Shown in pieces: positions 29,506 to 39,272 of a stretch of DNA of 64,000 bases. Source of the stretch: Trypanosoma brucei gambiense DAL972 (lineage: Eukaryota; Euglenozoa; Kinetoplastea; Trypanosomatida; Trypanosomatidae). Location of the stretch: assembly GCF_000210295.1 (NCBI RefSeq), contig NC_026742.1, forward strand, positions 496,001 to 560,000, written 5' to 3'. The notes beneath the pieces were generated by a model. It saw only the letters and a program-made list of their open reading frames with translations, ran no database searches and had not been told where the DNA came from. Each line of letters opens with the position of its first letter. The first letter of the stretch is position 1. The position numbers and the translations under genes were made by a program.

Positions 29506-30642
29506 ATGAAAATTACCTGTACGGATGAAAGTGGCAATGTGTACTCAGCGGAATTGGATCCAACCGCGATGGTTGAGGACCTTTCCGTTCTTGTAGAGGT
29601 GGAGATTGGTATACCCGTGGAGGAACAGTTGCTTATGGCACCTACCGGTGTGATATTGCGTCTGGATGAAACGTTTGGGGCCCAGGGTATAACAACTGAC
29701 TGTTGTGTCACGGTGAGACGCCAGGTGTTGGGAGGAGGCTTGAAACGGCCAGCGGAAGAGCGACCAGACAGGATACCGGAAGTGCATGCCAGTGAAGAAC
29801 GATCTCACATACTGGAGCTGTACGCAACCGAACTGATGTCTGACCAGGATCAGTTGCAGCAGCTCGTGTCGCCGGAGTTTGACGAAACAGACCCGGCCAT
29901 ACAGAGCAGGATATATGAGGAAATTAGTAAACGCAACGTGGAAGAGAACTTAGCAAATGCGCTTGAGTTTGCACCAGAGGCGTTCACCCGTGTAAGCATG
30001 CTCCACGTCACGGTTGAGATTAATAAGGTAAAGGTGAAGGCCTTGGTTGATTGCGGCGCGCAAACGTCCGTCGTGAGTGCCGCCACCGCCGAGCGCTGCG
30101 GCATCAATTGGTTGGTTGACAAGAGGGCAGTGGGTACCGTTCACGGTGTTGGTGAGCAGCGTTCGCTGGGTCGAATTCATCTTACGCAGGCAAACCTAGG
30201 TGGGTTGTTTATTCCCATCTCTCTAGTTGTACTAGAAAGTGAAACTTTTGATCTCATTATTGGACTAGACCAGATGAAAAAGCACCGCATGATCATTGAC
30301 CTCAAGGACGATTGCCTGCGTGTGGGTGGTACCGCTATACCATTTCTCAGTGACTCAGAAGTATCGGAAGAACCGCATAGGGGGACACCATTTGTGCTTG
30401 GAGGTGGCGATGGCAACGAGGACAACAATGCCGCAGAAGTTCCGACGGCTGGCGCAAACCAGGGCACGGCAGCGAAAAGAAGTACGGCACCTTCCGGCCC
30501 TAACATCAGCTCCGCTGAAAAGGAGCAGGCAATCGAGACATTCGTTTCTCTAACCCACCTCGAAAGACAGCAGGCCATTGCACTCCTCGAGGCTGTGAAC
30601 TGGAACCCACATGCGGCCATGTCACTTCTGATGGAGGAGTGA
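29506..30642 (+). CDS. DDI1: DDI1-like ubiquitin receptor with retroviral-type aspartic protease fold
   Basis: Shuttle protein linking ubiquitinated substrates to the proteasome; family members are also ubiquitin-directed proteases. 378 residues from the ATG at 29506 (MKITCTDESGN), which starts a ubiquitin-like beta strand directly. Domains: Ubl 1-75; helical region about 90-160 (ELYATELMSDQDQLQQLV); retropepsin-like domain about 163-285 with VKALVDCGAQTSVVSA and FDLIIGLDQMKKHRMIIDL; UBA about 338-378 (EQAIETFVSLTHLERQQAIALLEAVNWNPHAAMSLLMEE region). The catalytic triplet position reads Asp182-Cys183-Gly184 rather than the usual Asp-Ser/Thr-Gly. Gly/Asn-rich linker before the UBA. In-frame upstream codons to 29461 lack an ATG. 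Confidence 0.92.
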   Translation: MKITCTDESGNVYSAELDPTAMVEDLSVLVEVEIGIPVEEQLLMAPTGVILRLDETFGAQGITTDCCVTVRRQVLGGGLKRPAEERPDRIPEVHASEERSHILELYATELMSDQDQLQQLVSPEFDETDPAIQSRIYEEISKRNVEENLANALEFAPEAFTRVSMLHVTVEINKVKVKALVDCGAQTSVVSAATAERCGINWLVDKRAVGTVHGVGEQRSLGRIHLTQANLGGLFIPISLVVLESETFDLIIGLDQMKKHRMIIDLKDDCLRVGGTAIPFLSDSEVSEEPHRGTPFVLGGGDGNEDNNAAEVPTAGANQGTAAKRSTAPSGPNISSAEKEQAIETFVSLTHLERQQAIALLEAVNWNPHAAMSLLMEE

Positions 30643-31259
30643 TATGTTTGAGTTTAATGTAAAAGAGGAGGAGGGAGGAAAGGCCCCCATTCACGTGGGC
30701 GCGGGGAATGCGAAATAAAGGCGACATTAACCCCCTTTTTTATCGCTTGTGTGTGAGAGATTGGGGGATAAGTGGACTGCCTTATATACTTGGTGGCTCT
30801 TTCCCCTCCACCCTTTCAACTCGCGAGCGTGTGCCACGTTATGCTTTGTGAAACTTCTCACCACAATTTTTCTTGCTTGGACATTTGTTGTAACGTGTTG
30901 TCGGTGTTTTTGTAGGTGATGATATCGTTATTAATATTACCCTGTCTCACGGGGAAAGTACCATCTAAAAAAGTGGAGAGGAGGAAATGGATGAGTTTGG
31001 GGGAAGGATGAGCGAATATTTTGTGTTTTGCCACAGCCGCGTCACTCTCCATATTCTTTACAACATTTTAATCAACAAAGAACCACATATATTTGTGTAC
31101 ACACGTTCCAAGATACTTAGGTAAATGGTGGTACATTTTTTTTTCTGTTGCTTTCCCTGCATATGTGTGTGTATGTCGTTCATTTGCATATTTTGTTTTC
31201 CCCTTTCTTACATATTGAAGCAAATACCTTAGTGGTGGAACTTGTTGCAACAGTTTCTA
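30643..31259 (+). other. Intergenic region
   Basis: 3' UTR of DDI1 and leader of the next gene, T-rich with a TG-rich run near 31161-31175. No gene seen. Confidence 0.6.
31183..31220 (+). promoter_or_regulatory. Predicted trans-splice acceptor for the EF-hand-like gene
   Basis: ttttgttttcccctttctta followed by catattgaAG (AG 31219-31220). The first ATG after it is 31260, only 40 bases downstream. Confidence 0.45.
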
Positions 31260-32507
31260 ATGTCCAAGTCTAGTCGTAAAATCACTTGCCTATTGCCCTC
31301 CGCTTCCAACCAAAGTGGCGATAAGAGGGGAGAGCTGCAATTGAAGAAGCAAGGACCAGGGGAGCAAACGGCCAATGAGGCTATAACGGTGCCAGATCTG
31401 AAACTAGACGAAACAGTCCGCATAAGGGAAATGTTTACGGAGTATATTAATGGTGAGTATGTAACCACACTATTTGACCTTCGCGTGCTCCTTTCAGAGC
31501 TTGGAGTATATCCCTCCGACGATGAAATGACACTTGTCATGACCGCATTTGAGAACAAAGTGAGTTTTACTAATCTCTGTAGGTACATGCGGTTTTACAA
31601 GAAAGAATTTTTGGAATCGAACAAGCAACGTCACCGTTCCAATGCCGCGCAAGATGAATGCGAGGACACGCTTCGTGCCTTTGTTTCACTTGGTGGCAAC
31701 GAAGATGGAAGTGGGAGCGTCTTAGTGGAGGACTTACGGCAGGTGTGCAGAAACTTCGGCCTCACTATTGATATAAACGAGGCACTCAATGGTTTGAATG
31801 AGTCAGAGAGCCCCTTAACGTTGCGCTATATGGAATTTTGCAACCTGTGGAAACATCAAAGTCGTGAGCGAGGTGGGGAATCGGGAACAATACGCAGCCT
31901 TTCCTTAACCGATACCCTGTATACCTCTGGAGGCTTGGATGGGGAGGCTTCAAATTACATACACTTGCTTAATTTGTTGAAGCCCCACGTGAGCAACATA
32001 AGTTATGAACAAAGTACCCCCGCCATATGTACCCCACTGTTGGCCAGAGGTGATGAAAGTGATGCCAGACATTCACTTCCCAAGTCGGATGAAAAACACC
32101 TGCAGGAGCTAAAGCGGTTTTTATTACCATCTTTGGTTGGGAGTGCGGAGGATCCGGATGCCAATTCGTATGGAGCACAGAGGGACGACGGATATCAACT
32201 CCCAAGTTTAGTCCAACACATGACACCACGAGCAGATGCCGAGGAACGCCAACGACCGCTCCGACAGCGGAGGACCAAAGAGGCAGCGGCTCGACGCAGT
32301 GCTGGAAATGATGATAAATCTCATCCACCGACACAAGGCGGATTCCGGGCACCGAGTCCAATGATTCTCTCGCTGCGTAACCTTGCCGCGTATCGCCAAA
32401 GACTTCAAGCATTTGCTAAAAAAAAGGAAAAGTCAAGGAACAGGGAACGTGGGAAGGGAGGGCACGGTGTATCATCGTACTACGATGATGACGGAGCCCG
32501 CATTTAA
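31260..32507 (+). CDS. EF-hand-like (calmodulin-superfamily) protein
   Basis: 415 residues starting at the ATG at 31260 (MSKSSRKITC). Two EF-hand-like pairs can be seen. The first (about 58-120, VRIREMFTEYINGEYV, LRVLLSELGVYPSDDEMTLVMTAF) has lost its loops. The second (about 133-195) holds a near-canonical loop at residues 147-158, N-E-D-G-S-G-S-V-L-V-E-D, with Asn for Asp at position 1 and Asp for Glu at position 12, so calcium binding is possible but not certain. The C-terminal half is Ser/Arg/Gln-rich, ending in a basic segment (RQRLQAFAKKKEKSRNRERGK) that may bind nucleic acid or microtubules. Could be a flagellar or cytoskeletal protein; no specific family recognised. Confidence 0.72.
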   Translation: MSKSSRKITCLLPSASNQSGDKRGELQLKKQGPGEQTANEAITVPDLKLDETVRIREMFTEYINGEYVTTLFDLRVLLSELGVYPSDDEMTLVMTAFENKVSFTNLCRYMRFYKKEFLESNKQRHRSNAAQDECEDTLRAFVSLGGNEDGSGSVLVEDLRQVCRNFGLTIDINEALNGLNESESPLTLRYMEFCNLWKHQSRERGGESGTIRSLSLTDTLYTSGGLDGEASNYIHLLNLLKPHVSNISYEQSTPAICTPLLARGDESDARHSLPKSDEKHLQELKRFLLPSLVGSAEDPDANSYGAQRDDGYQLPSLVQHMTPRADAEERQRPLRQRRTKEAAARRSAGNDDKSHPPTQGGFRAPSPMILSLRNLAAYRQRLQAFAKKKEKSRNRERGKGGHGVSSYYDDDGARI

Positions 32508-33208
32508 TTAACTGAGTACACAAATCTGGTGTTTTTTTTCTGTATCATTTGATTTTGTATAACAAAAAGAGAAGAATGGAGAATTTCCCCCTACTAAGGA
32601 AACAAGAAAGTGTAAAGAAAGAACACCAGGATGGAAGAGGAAAACTAGAAAAAAGGGGTATATATAAATATATATATATGTGTGTGTATTTCAGTGCCCC
32701 TGCGGCGGGGTATACTCTTCCAGAGCACCATAACTAATGTGTGATGGGTAACCCATGTGTTGAGAAGGAGGGAAGCGCTGTTACTGATAACCCGATGTAA
32801 AGCTGAGCGGAAATTACTGCTGCGCGGCACGTCAACGATGCATGTGGATGACGTCCTCCGTTGATGTGGTGTCGATGATGGCTGCAGGAGTTTCCCATCG
32901 CACAAGCAACCGATTTGTTTGCGAACATACGTCATAATGTACTTTACACTTGCCAGAAGTAATGTGTCTTGCCGCATTACCAAACTGCTACTTTTTGTTT
33001 TTTTCGTTGTATGGTTGGGGTCCGAAATTTGTAAACTTGGGAGTATCTATTGGGAGTCTTTTTCAGCCTTTTTCATCTGTATCCGCCTTCCCACAGCTAT
33101 TCCTTCCTATATTATTCCTGTTTTTTTTTTTCATACGTGGCAGGTGCCTGTCTTCCCAGTCGAAAAAACTTGACATAGCCATATTGTTCATGCGGTAGGA
33201 CCCTCCAA
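32508..33208 (+). other. Intergenic region before KREPB9
   Basis: A-rich 3' UTR with an AT/TG microsatellite at about 32658-32686, followed by a T-rich stretch. No gene seen. Confidence 0.6.
33101..33143 (+). promoter_or_regulatory. Predicted trans-splice acceptor for KREPB9
   Basis: Long pyrimidine run (tccttcctatattattcctg then T11) ending in gtggcAG (AG 33142-33143). The leader then holds one minimal upstream ORF, ATG-CGG-TAG at 33190-33198, before the start at 33209. Confidence 0.55.
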
Positions 33209-34504
33209 ATGTCACTCAGGTCCACAATTCAGACGCATTTTACCGTACCCACGCGACATCATAGCACGCGGCAGCGCTCTTTTAGTGGCATGTTTTCTGC
33301 ACCTGCTTCAACCACAGCAGGGGCTCCAACACCGATTCGGCGGTTTCCACTCAACAACACGCAAGCGGAACCCTCGCTTGGCTCACCATGTGAACTGGAC
33401 TTCCAAAAGGGTGCTTTAACTGGCGATTGTGTGTGCGCCGACCGCCAACTGGAGTGGTTACGGCGAAATCTTGTGAAGTCGGAGAAGAGGGACTTTCACG
33501 GCATGAGCAAGGTGAAGATGCCGGAAGGGAACCCATCATGGCCACGTTACCATTTTCCGCTGCGTAGCTGCTCTTACATTTATGATCCTCCCAACGAATC
33601 TAAGCTTGCGTTTATTACTCCAGAGAACTACTGCAAGCTCTGCTGTGAGCCAGTTGAGTTGCCCATTCGCCATTGCGCATGGTGGGATCATGTGACACGA
33701 ATGGCGGGCCTCCGCTTGACTGCTATTTATCCACGGCGTTGGGATCCATCTGCTCTGATGCAAGAGCTGCGGGCAGGGAAGTTTCCCGTGAGGTTTATGA
33801 ATACCGAACGGCCACATCCTTACCTGCGCCCATCACATGACGGTCCGTCGTGGAGCGATTTACGTCAATGCTATGTTTTTGAAAGGGAAGCGGTTGTACG
33901 ACGGGGCGAATTAAGAGCAATTTTGCACATACTATCCACAGATGTTAGTGGCGGTAGGCGGGTGCTGCGGGAATCTTTAGTGCTCTCACCCGACGGAAGC
34001 TACGCAGCAAACGTTGGTGAGCGCACTTTCCGGGCCTTCATCAGCAGACACATCACACCCTTGCTACCACCCATGGGCCCTGAGCCAACTACAAGGTTGC
34101 AACAGCGTTGCTGGGGCCGAAAAAACCTCGAGGCAATGTTTGATCTTTTGGGAGTAGAGGCGTTACAGAGACTTAGTGGTGTTGAGGAGGTGGCAGTAAC
34201 CAAGAATGAGAAGGCTGCTGTGATGCGCCAAATAGTTTATGAACTGACAACCGTGCTGTCCGAATGCGATGCTAGAGAGCTGTCGGCGAGCAACGAACAT
34301 GCAAATGAAGGTGCGCATAGCGTAAAAATCGCGAAAGATGAAACTCACATACAAGTCCGGCTGTTGGTGGAGTTGGCACTGCAGCGTTTGTCACATGAAC
34401 TGATCCATCTTCACATGATGTTGCTCATAGAACGTGTGTGGAATGCGTATGCGAACCTGGGATACCCAGGTGAAGAAGCGTTTGAGGAAAGCACCTTTTG
34501 CTGA
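33209..34504 (+). CDS. KREPB9: Editosome accessory protein KREPB9 (U1-like zinc finger)
   Basis: Mitochondrial protein of the RNA-editing machinery, related to the RNase III-type editosome partners. 431 residues. A U1-like C2H2 zinc finger is explicit: Cys142-X2-Cys145-X9-His155-X5-His161 in YCKLCCEPVELPIRHCAWWDH. The C-terminal half (about 225-430) is helical and would correspond to the degenerate RNase III-like region (VVRRGELRAILHIL, KNLEAMFDLLGVEALQRL), without a recognisable catalytic signature. The first ~30 residues (MSLRSTIQTHFTVPTRHHSTRQRSF) are basic and Ser/Thr-rich like a mitochondrial presequence. Identification relies on the zinc finger, length and my memory that KREPB9 (Tb927.9.4440) lies shortly downstream of KREL1 on chromosome 9. 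Confidence 0.82.
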   Translation: MSLRSTIQTHFTVPTRHHSTRQRSFSGMFSAPASTTAGAPTPIRRFPLNNTQAEPSLGSPCELDFQKGALTGDCVCADRQLEWLRRNLVKSEKRDFHGMSKVKMPEGNPSWPRYHFPLRSCSYIYDPPNESKLAFITPENYCKLCCEPVELPIRHCAWWDHVTRMAGLRLTAIYPRRWDPSALMQELRAGKFPVRFMNTERPHPYLRPSHDGPSWSDLRQCYVFEREAVVRRGELRAILHILSTDVSGGRRVLRESLVLSPDGSYAANVGERTFRAFISRHITPLLPPMGPEPTTRLQQRCWGRKNLEAMFDLLGVEALQRLSGVEEVAVTKNEKAAVMRQIVYELTTVLSECDARELSASNEHANEGAHSVKIAKDETHIQVRLLVELALQRLSHELIHLHMMLLIERVWNAYANLGYPGEEAFEESTFC

Positions 34505-34888
34505 GGTTTATACTCGGAGGAACGAGTGTAGCGCGTCCGAGAATGTATTAATCGTTGTTTCACCTCGCATCAAGGGCTACTTTGTGGATACTGCTGCGAA
34601 AGCAGCGCCTGTTTTAAAAGTTAAGGTGCGGACAAAGGTGCCGTCCAATCGTTGTGCTGCCAAGGTTTGATAGTTTATGTCAATTTCTTTCCTCAACAAG
34701 AGCTTCAAAGAAGAAGTCGCTTTGTTTTCAAAGGTCGTGACACCCGACAACGAAAGTTGGGTGGTGGACGGTTTGTTGCAGAGGTGTTAAACGAAGCATG
34801 CTTGTTCTCTGCTGTTTCTCTCTCTCTCTCATGTCATTACTGCAGTCCCCATCCGTGGCGCGTGCAGAAAAAAAGGATCTGTGGAAAA
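34505..34888 (+). other. Intergenic region
   Basis: Spacer between KREPB9 and the next gene; a frame runs through it but carries no domain and precedes the predicted splice acceptor. Confidence 0.5.
34804..34845 (+). promoter_or_regulatory. Predicted trans-splice acceptor for the gene at 34889
   Basis: tttctctctctctctcatgt run ending in ctgcAG (AG 34844-34845). The next ATG is 34889. Confidence 0.5.
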
Positions 34889-37054
34889 ATGAATGACCAG
34901 GACCGTTTTCACTCTCCCCTCTGGTGTGTGAATTACCCAATCGAGTTATGCTATTCTTCTAGCTGTCTAACACATCCCCTCTCATCTAATTATTGCTGTT
35001 GTTTTCAATGCACATATCTTTCCCTCAAATTGTGTGGTATGAACGAAGATACAGTTGTTTCTTGGAGAAACTCCTTTTGTACGATGGAAAACGCAAGGAA
35101 TCTGGAGCAAACGATCCCACCAGTTAGTGTCCCTTGTCAAGCTGAAGACTCTGCTCATCCCTCGCTGCAGCAGGGCTCATTGTTCCCCTCTCGATTTTCT
35201 CGGTGCGTGAGCCCAGGCTCCATGCCGCTCCAACCAGATGCAGTTGTAGACGACCAGGCGGAGCCCACTTCGCCGCCGATATCACGCAACCAAAATGATG
35301 CCACATCGAACCCGAATGCTCCTGACGCATCCGTAGCACCGCGACCGGTGGAAGCCTGTGCCATAAGCACATTGGTTAATGACGATTCCTCTACCTTCCA
35401 TCGGTCGCTGGATGCGCCTGAAGTTGTAAAGTCACCCGCGCTAACAGTAAGGAGACGTAAGATTGTTGCGGGAAGTAATTCCTTCCGCGGCTCAACTCAA
35501 CTTGCCCAGAACTCTGTCAGTGATTTTAGCCTATCCAGGCAACACGTCGACGATTTTTCACTTACCGATGCGGAGAGCAAACATACTAATGGAATGTCCT
35601 TCAGCTCTCATGTTGCTGCGATCCCCATGCATGCGGTTGCGAGCTTGCTGTTCACAACACAGAGGAGGTCATTGATGGGACATTACTTCCACACGTGGTG
35701 GAGGTGCGCCTTGCTCGCTCGCCAAATTGGGGCTAATTTCAGAAGTCCCGAATCATCAAGAGAGGCTGCATCGACAGATTTGAGGAAGGCAGTGAGTGTC
35801 GCGCAAGCGAACCAGTTGTTAGGCAGGACGGAGATCCCTCACTTGAACCGGCCCGCGCTAATGTCATGCGACAGTTCCGTAAACGCCTCGCCATTCACTT
35901 CGCCCGTAAAAAGAGGGATCTCAACGGGAAAGTGTGTACCCAGCTGCTGCGCCCCGTCGTCGAGAGCTTCGTCTGCTCACCGGAGCCCTGGAATGCTGCT
36001 GGTCCCATTTGGCCCCACGAGAGACCAGTCCCCAGCCGTGCGGGGGCTTCAAAGGTTGAGCATAGGAAATTTGCAGTGTTCAAGAGATTTCTGCACGGGT
36101 ATGACAAGGGAGACCCGATCCGACAGTGGAAGTAGCGGCACCGACCAACGCCCACCAGCGATTTCAGTAGATATGCTCCACGTTTACACGAGCATATTAA
36201 CGGAAGAGGAGTGGGGGGCTCGCACCACAGTTATGCGAGAAGAGGCTTCCGAACGCTACAAAATTCAAACGCTCACAAGTGAGGTATTAGATCGAGATTT
36301 TAAGGAAGCTTTGTGTAGGAGGAGGGCTGTCATGCTTCGTGGATGCCCGCAATCGGATGGTTTGCGAAGAGCAAAAGGTGGCGGTAATAGGGAAGCTTGT
36401 GTTGACCGCCACCACTTACCGGGGCGGCCGGAGGGTTCGAGTGAGCGTCAAGGGTGTGCTCCGTTACCAAACTCAGCGGCCGCGATATACGTGCTGCCGG
36501 AAGCTGCAAATGCTCCGAAAAGCGAAAGTAAAGATGACCCCTTAAACGGCCTCATGGCGTGTACTTCTCCTCCATCGTCTCACGGCTGCAACCCACTAAC
36601 AGCCGGGCCCGTAGGCAATACAGCGGGTGTGTCTCATGGAATACTACCCAACTCGTGCGCTTCTTTAGCAAGCAGTGGCGCTCACGCAGAGAACAGCATC
36701 TCCATTTGCATATCCAACTGTTCCGAAAACACGGTGGAATCAGGTCGACCTCACAATCCCTCCGAAGCCCCAAAAGGGGACACAACAGAGCCGATCAGGG
36801 AGCCGTTGGGATCGTCCAAACCCCAAAAAGATGATACGACCGCTGCAGACTGCACGGAAGCCAAAAAATTATTGGACGACTCATTGGAGCTTGACCTTCA
36901 GAGGTATTTGCAGCTGGATTTAGTGGATAGGGAACGTGAGGATAGGCTTCGCATCGTAAAGAAGTACCGCAATGGTCTACAGCAACTGTTAAACATTTTC
37001 TTTGGGAAGAAGCACTGTCGAACACGTCCTAATGATACTAGTAATCAAAATTAA
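34889..37054 (+). CDS. Large low-complexity protein, start uncertain (721 or 671 residues)
   Basis: No family recognised. The ATG at 34889 is the first after the predicted acceptor and gives 721 residues, but its first 50 residues are Cys-rich and derive from C/T-rich sequence that looks like leader; the ATG at 35039 (MNEDTVVSWRN) gives 671 residues and is a good alternative. Most of the protein is Ser/Pro/Asn-rich and probably disordered. One segment, encoded near 35640-35740 (LLFTTQRRSLMGHYFHTWWRCALLARQ), has the spaced aromatic/Trp pattern seen in centrin-binding or Sfi1-type helices. A second helical block near 36180-36330 (ILTEEEWGARTTVMREEASERYKIQTLTSEVLDRDF region) and the acidic-to-basic C-terminus (about 36860-37040) may form coiled coils. 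A cytoskeletal role is only a guess. Confidence 0.65.
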   Translation: MNDQDRFHSPLWCVNYPIELCYSSSCLTHPLSSNYCCCFQCTYLSLKLCGMNEDTVVSWRNSFCTMENARNLEQTIPPVSVPCQAEDSAHPSLQQGSLFPSRFSRCVSPGSMPLQPDAVVDDQAEPTSPPISRNQNDATSNPNAPDASVAPRPVEACAISTLVNDDSSTFHRSLDAPEVVKSPALTVRRRKIVAGSNSFRGSTQLAQNSVSDFSLSRQHVDDFSLTDAESKHTNGMSFSSHVAAIPMHAVASLLFTTQRRSLMGHYFHTWWRCALLARQIGANFRSPESSREAASTDLRKAVSVAQANQLLGRTEIPHLNRPALMSCDSSVNASPFTSPVKRGISTGKCVPSCCAPSSRASSAHRSPGMLLVPFGPTRDQSPAVRGLQRLSIGNLQCSRDFCTGMTRETRSDSGSSGTDQRPPAISVDMLHVYTSILTEEEWGARTTVMREEASERYKIQTLTSEVLDRDFKEALCRRRAVMLRGCPQSDGLRRAKGGGNREACVDRHHLPGRPEGSSERQGCAPLPNSAAAIYVLPEAANAPKSESKDDPLNGLMACTSPPSSHGCNPLTAGPVGNTAGVSHGILPNSCASLASSGAHAENSISICISNCSENTVESGRPHNPSEAPKGDTTEPIREPLGSSKPQKDDTTAADCTEAKKLLDDSLELDLQRYLQLDLVDREREDRLRIVKKYRNGLQQLLNIFFGKKHCRTRPNDTSNQN

Positions 37055-38580
37055 GTGAACGAAGAGATCGGTAACACATTGACCCTTGTAATATTTGTGC
37101 GTCTACGTTTGTGCCCACTTGTTCAGTGTATCAGTGGGGCGGCGTGTATTTCTTGCCGTTGGCAGGTGCGCGCAGAGCTTACCGCGTCTATATATATATA
37201 TATATATATAACATACATATGTGTGAAGTTGTACCTTTTGTTTTCCCCCTTTCATCCCTTCTCATTATGAGCTATTTTGTCTCTCTCTTGTTTTAGTTCT
37301 CCCCCCTTTTGCGCTTACATGTTTTTTTTTCTCGTGCCGCTTATGCATGACCACCGCAACGGATCGGGCAAAGGGAGAAAATAGGAGAGGGGGCTGTTCC
37401 TCCCCTTCCTTTCGGATTTTCTTTGTTTTTACACGTCTATTTCTGACCGATTTCTTTTTGTATCTGCTTTTCGGTGCGGCCTCGTTCCGTACCATTACTT
37501 CCCCTCTGTTTCTGCCGCCACGACATTTGTCTTGTGTTTTATCTTTCCCTTGAGCCTTTTGTTTTGTACCCGTACCTGTATTACCTGCTTTGTTTATTGC
37601 CTCCTTTCTCAGTAAAGGCTACCACCACGCAGTTCCTCCCTTTGATTTTCGTTCTCTCCTCTTCTTTTCCCCCATTTTTTCTTCATTTTTGTTACTTCTC
37701 ACTACTATTAATTTTCTTCCGATGTTTTTTTTTTTGTGGTTGATATAATTAAAGGAATATTATGTGCGTGCGGCAGCGCTCCATCTCACGTTCCATCATT
37801 TATGCTTGATATTCCTATCTCTGCTCTCAATTTTCCTCATTTACCTTTTCCATTTGAGGATGTTGTGAAACAGACATGTTTACAAAATCGATTCATTGAA
37901 GGAATGGTGAGTTGGGGAATAGAACGAGTTAAGACAGCAAAACGAAACAAAAAAAGTGAAAGGAGGAAATACAAATGAAAATGGGGGAAAAGGAAAATGT
38001 GAGGTGCTTAAAATAAGATGAGAGAGCGCAACCACATATTCGGGTTGGATTGGATAACAGCTTAAGAAACATCTGAAACTTACCACCTGAAGGAGAATCC
38101 TCCAGTACACATATTCATCACATGTCTTGATATATTTATTTATTAATATTTGTGTGTGTGTGTGTGATTTTGTATTTGTGTGCATTTTTGTGTGTGTATG
38201 TGCCAAAAACCTTTTAGCTGTGCTTACATTTAATGCTCCCACATCATATGGTTTACGCCCGTCAACGCCTTCCAACATGCAAGTGCCAGTTTTTACTCAA
38301 ACATCAAGGCCTTCGCATATTCATATTGAATTACGAGTGCTTGTACGTTCATCAACACGGGTCATATTAGCAGATGAGAGTAATATTGTGCATATTTTAT
38401 GTATATATGCATGTACATATGCTTTAATATTTACATGTTTTTCTTTCCTCTTTTTAGCTCTGTTAAACCCTTTGACCCGATTTCTGTTTCTCCTTTTACT
38501 TTCTCCCTTCTTCCCCGTCACTCATATCTTATCTCATAAAGTGGTGCCGAACCTCCTTTTTTTTAAAAAAAAGTACAATA

Positions 38581-38656
38581 CCCACCGCAGCGCTGATCAT
38601 TATCAGGCGCGACTTCCAAGCCTAGCGAGGACTGCCTTGGTCGGCCAACTCCGTGC
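38581..38656 (+). other. GC-rich island with hairpin, unexplained
   Basis: About 75 bases much richer in G+C than the surroundings. A hairpin can be drawn at 38590-38610: GCGC-TGAT stem, CATT loop, ATCA-(G)-GCGC return with one bulged G. Downstream a second pairing CCAAG with CTTGG is possible. It is followed by a T-run. It may be a small RNA or a relic of a mobile element; it matches nothing I recognise. Confidence 0.3.
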
Positions 38657-39070
38657 TTTTTGTTCTTTTATGTTACTTTTCACTTCCCGTTAGGGTGGAA
38701 TGTTCAAAACGAAAATAGCAGGAAAAACTGAAAAGAATATTGTTGTTAGCATCATATATATATATATATGCATATATGTTATATGCATATATAACGTAAT
38801 AGTAGAGGTACCCCAGTTTAGTTCCTTTTGACTCTCTCAATGGTTAACGACGAAGTTTCTCTGCTTGTTTTCCTCCCTCTGTCTTTTTTTTTTTTGAAAA
38901 TTCTTTCTTCGTATCTCCAACCCTTTCACGAAGTCGTGATAACCATATCTATGGGGCAAAACTACATCCAAAAAGTATAGTTCTTCTTCAACTTACGTGG
39001 AGAAATGAGAGTGTAGACAAAGATGTAAGGTAACCCTTCTTTCATACATTTCTTTATTTATGTTATTCTA

Positions 39071-39142
39071 CCCCCTTTTTTTTCACTTCTTATCACTCTT
39101 CTCCTACGCTGTCACGCCCACACGAGGGTGGTTGTTTTCCAG
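39071..39142 (+). promoter_or_regulatory. Predicted trans-splice acceptor for GRP170
   Basis: Long C/T-rich tract ending in tgttttccAG (AG 39141-39142). No ATG before the start codon at 39273. Confidence 0.5.
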
Positions 39143-39272
39143 TAACCAAGGGACAAGTTGGGTTCGCTTTCATTAAAAGACCGGTTAAGCATTTCCTTTC
39201 TGTGGAAAAGAATCTATCGCGCAGAGAGGGCAGCTGCAGGCGTTTGAGCGCCCTAACGTACACGTTGCCGTC

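Larger units (their letters stand above)
37055..39272 (+). other. 2.2-kb intergenic region
   Basis: Contains (TA)n at 37189-37210, long T-rich stretches, a TG run near 38148-38165, a T8A8 palindrome at 38557-38572, a short GC-rich island at 38581-38656 and an imperfect AT palindrome with two TATATGCATATA arms at about 38753-38794. The frame at 38127-38693 crosses repeat and T-rich DNA and shows no coding character. No credible protein gene. Confidence 0.6.

Noticed and set aside
34652..34888. In-frame extension of the 34889 gene to 34652
   Set aside because: It begins with a non-ATG codon and crosses the best polypyrimidine-AG site, so it would be removed from the mRNA.
38127..38693. 188-codon frame in the 2.2-kb spacer
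   Set aside because: It begins in a TG/AT repeat, and most of its residues are Phe/Leu/Val/Cys from T-rich DNA. No domain; judged UTR.
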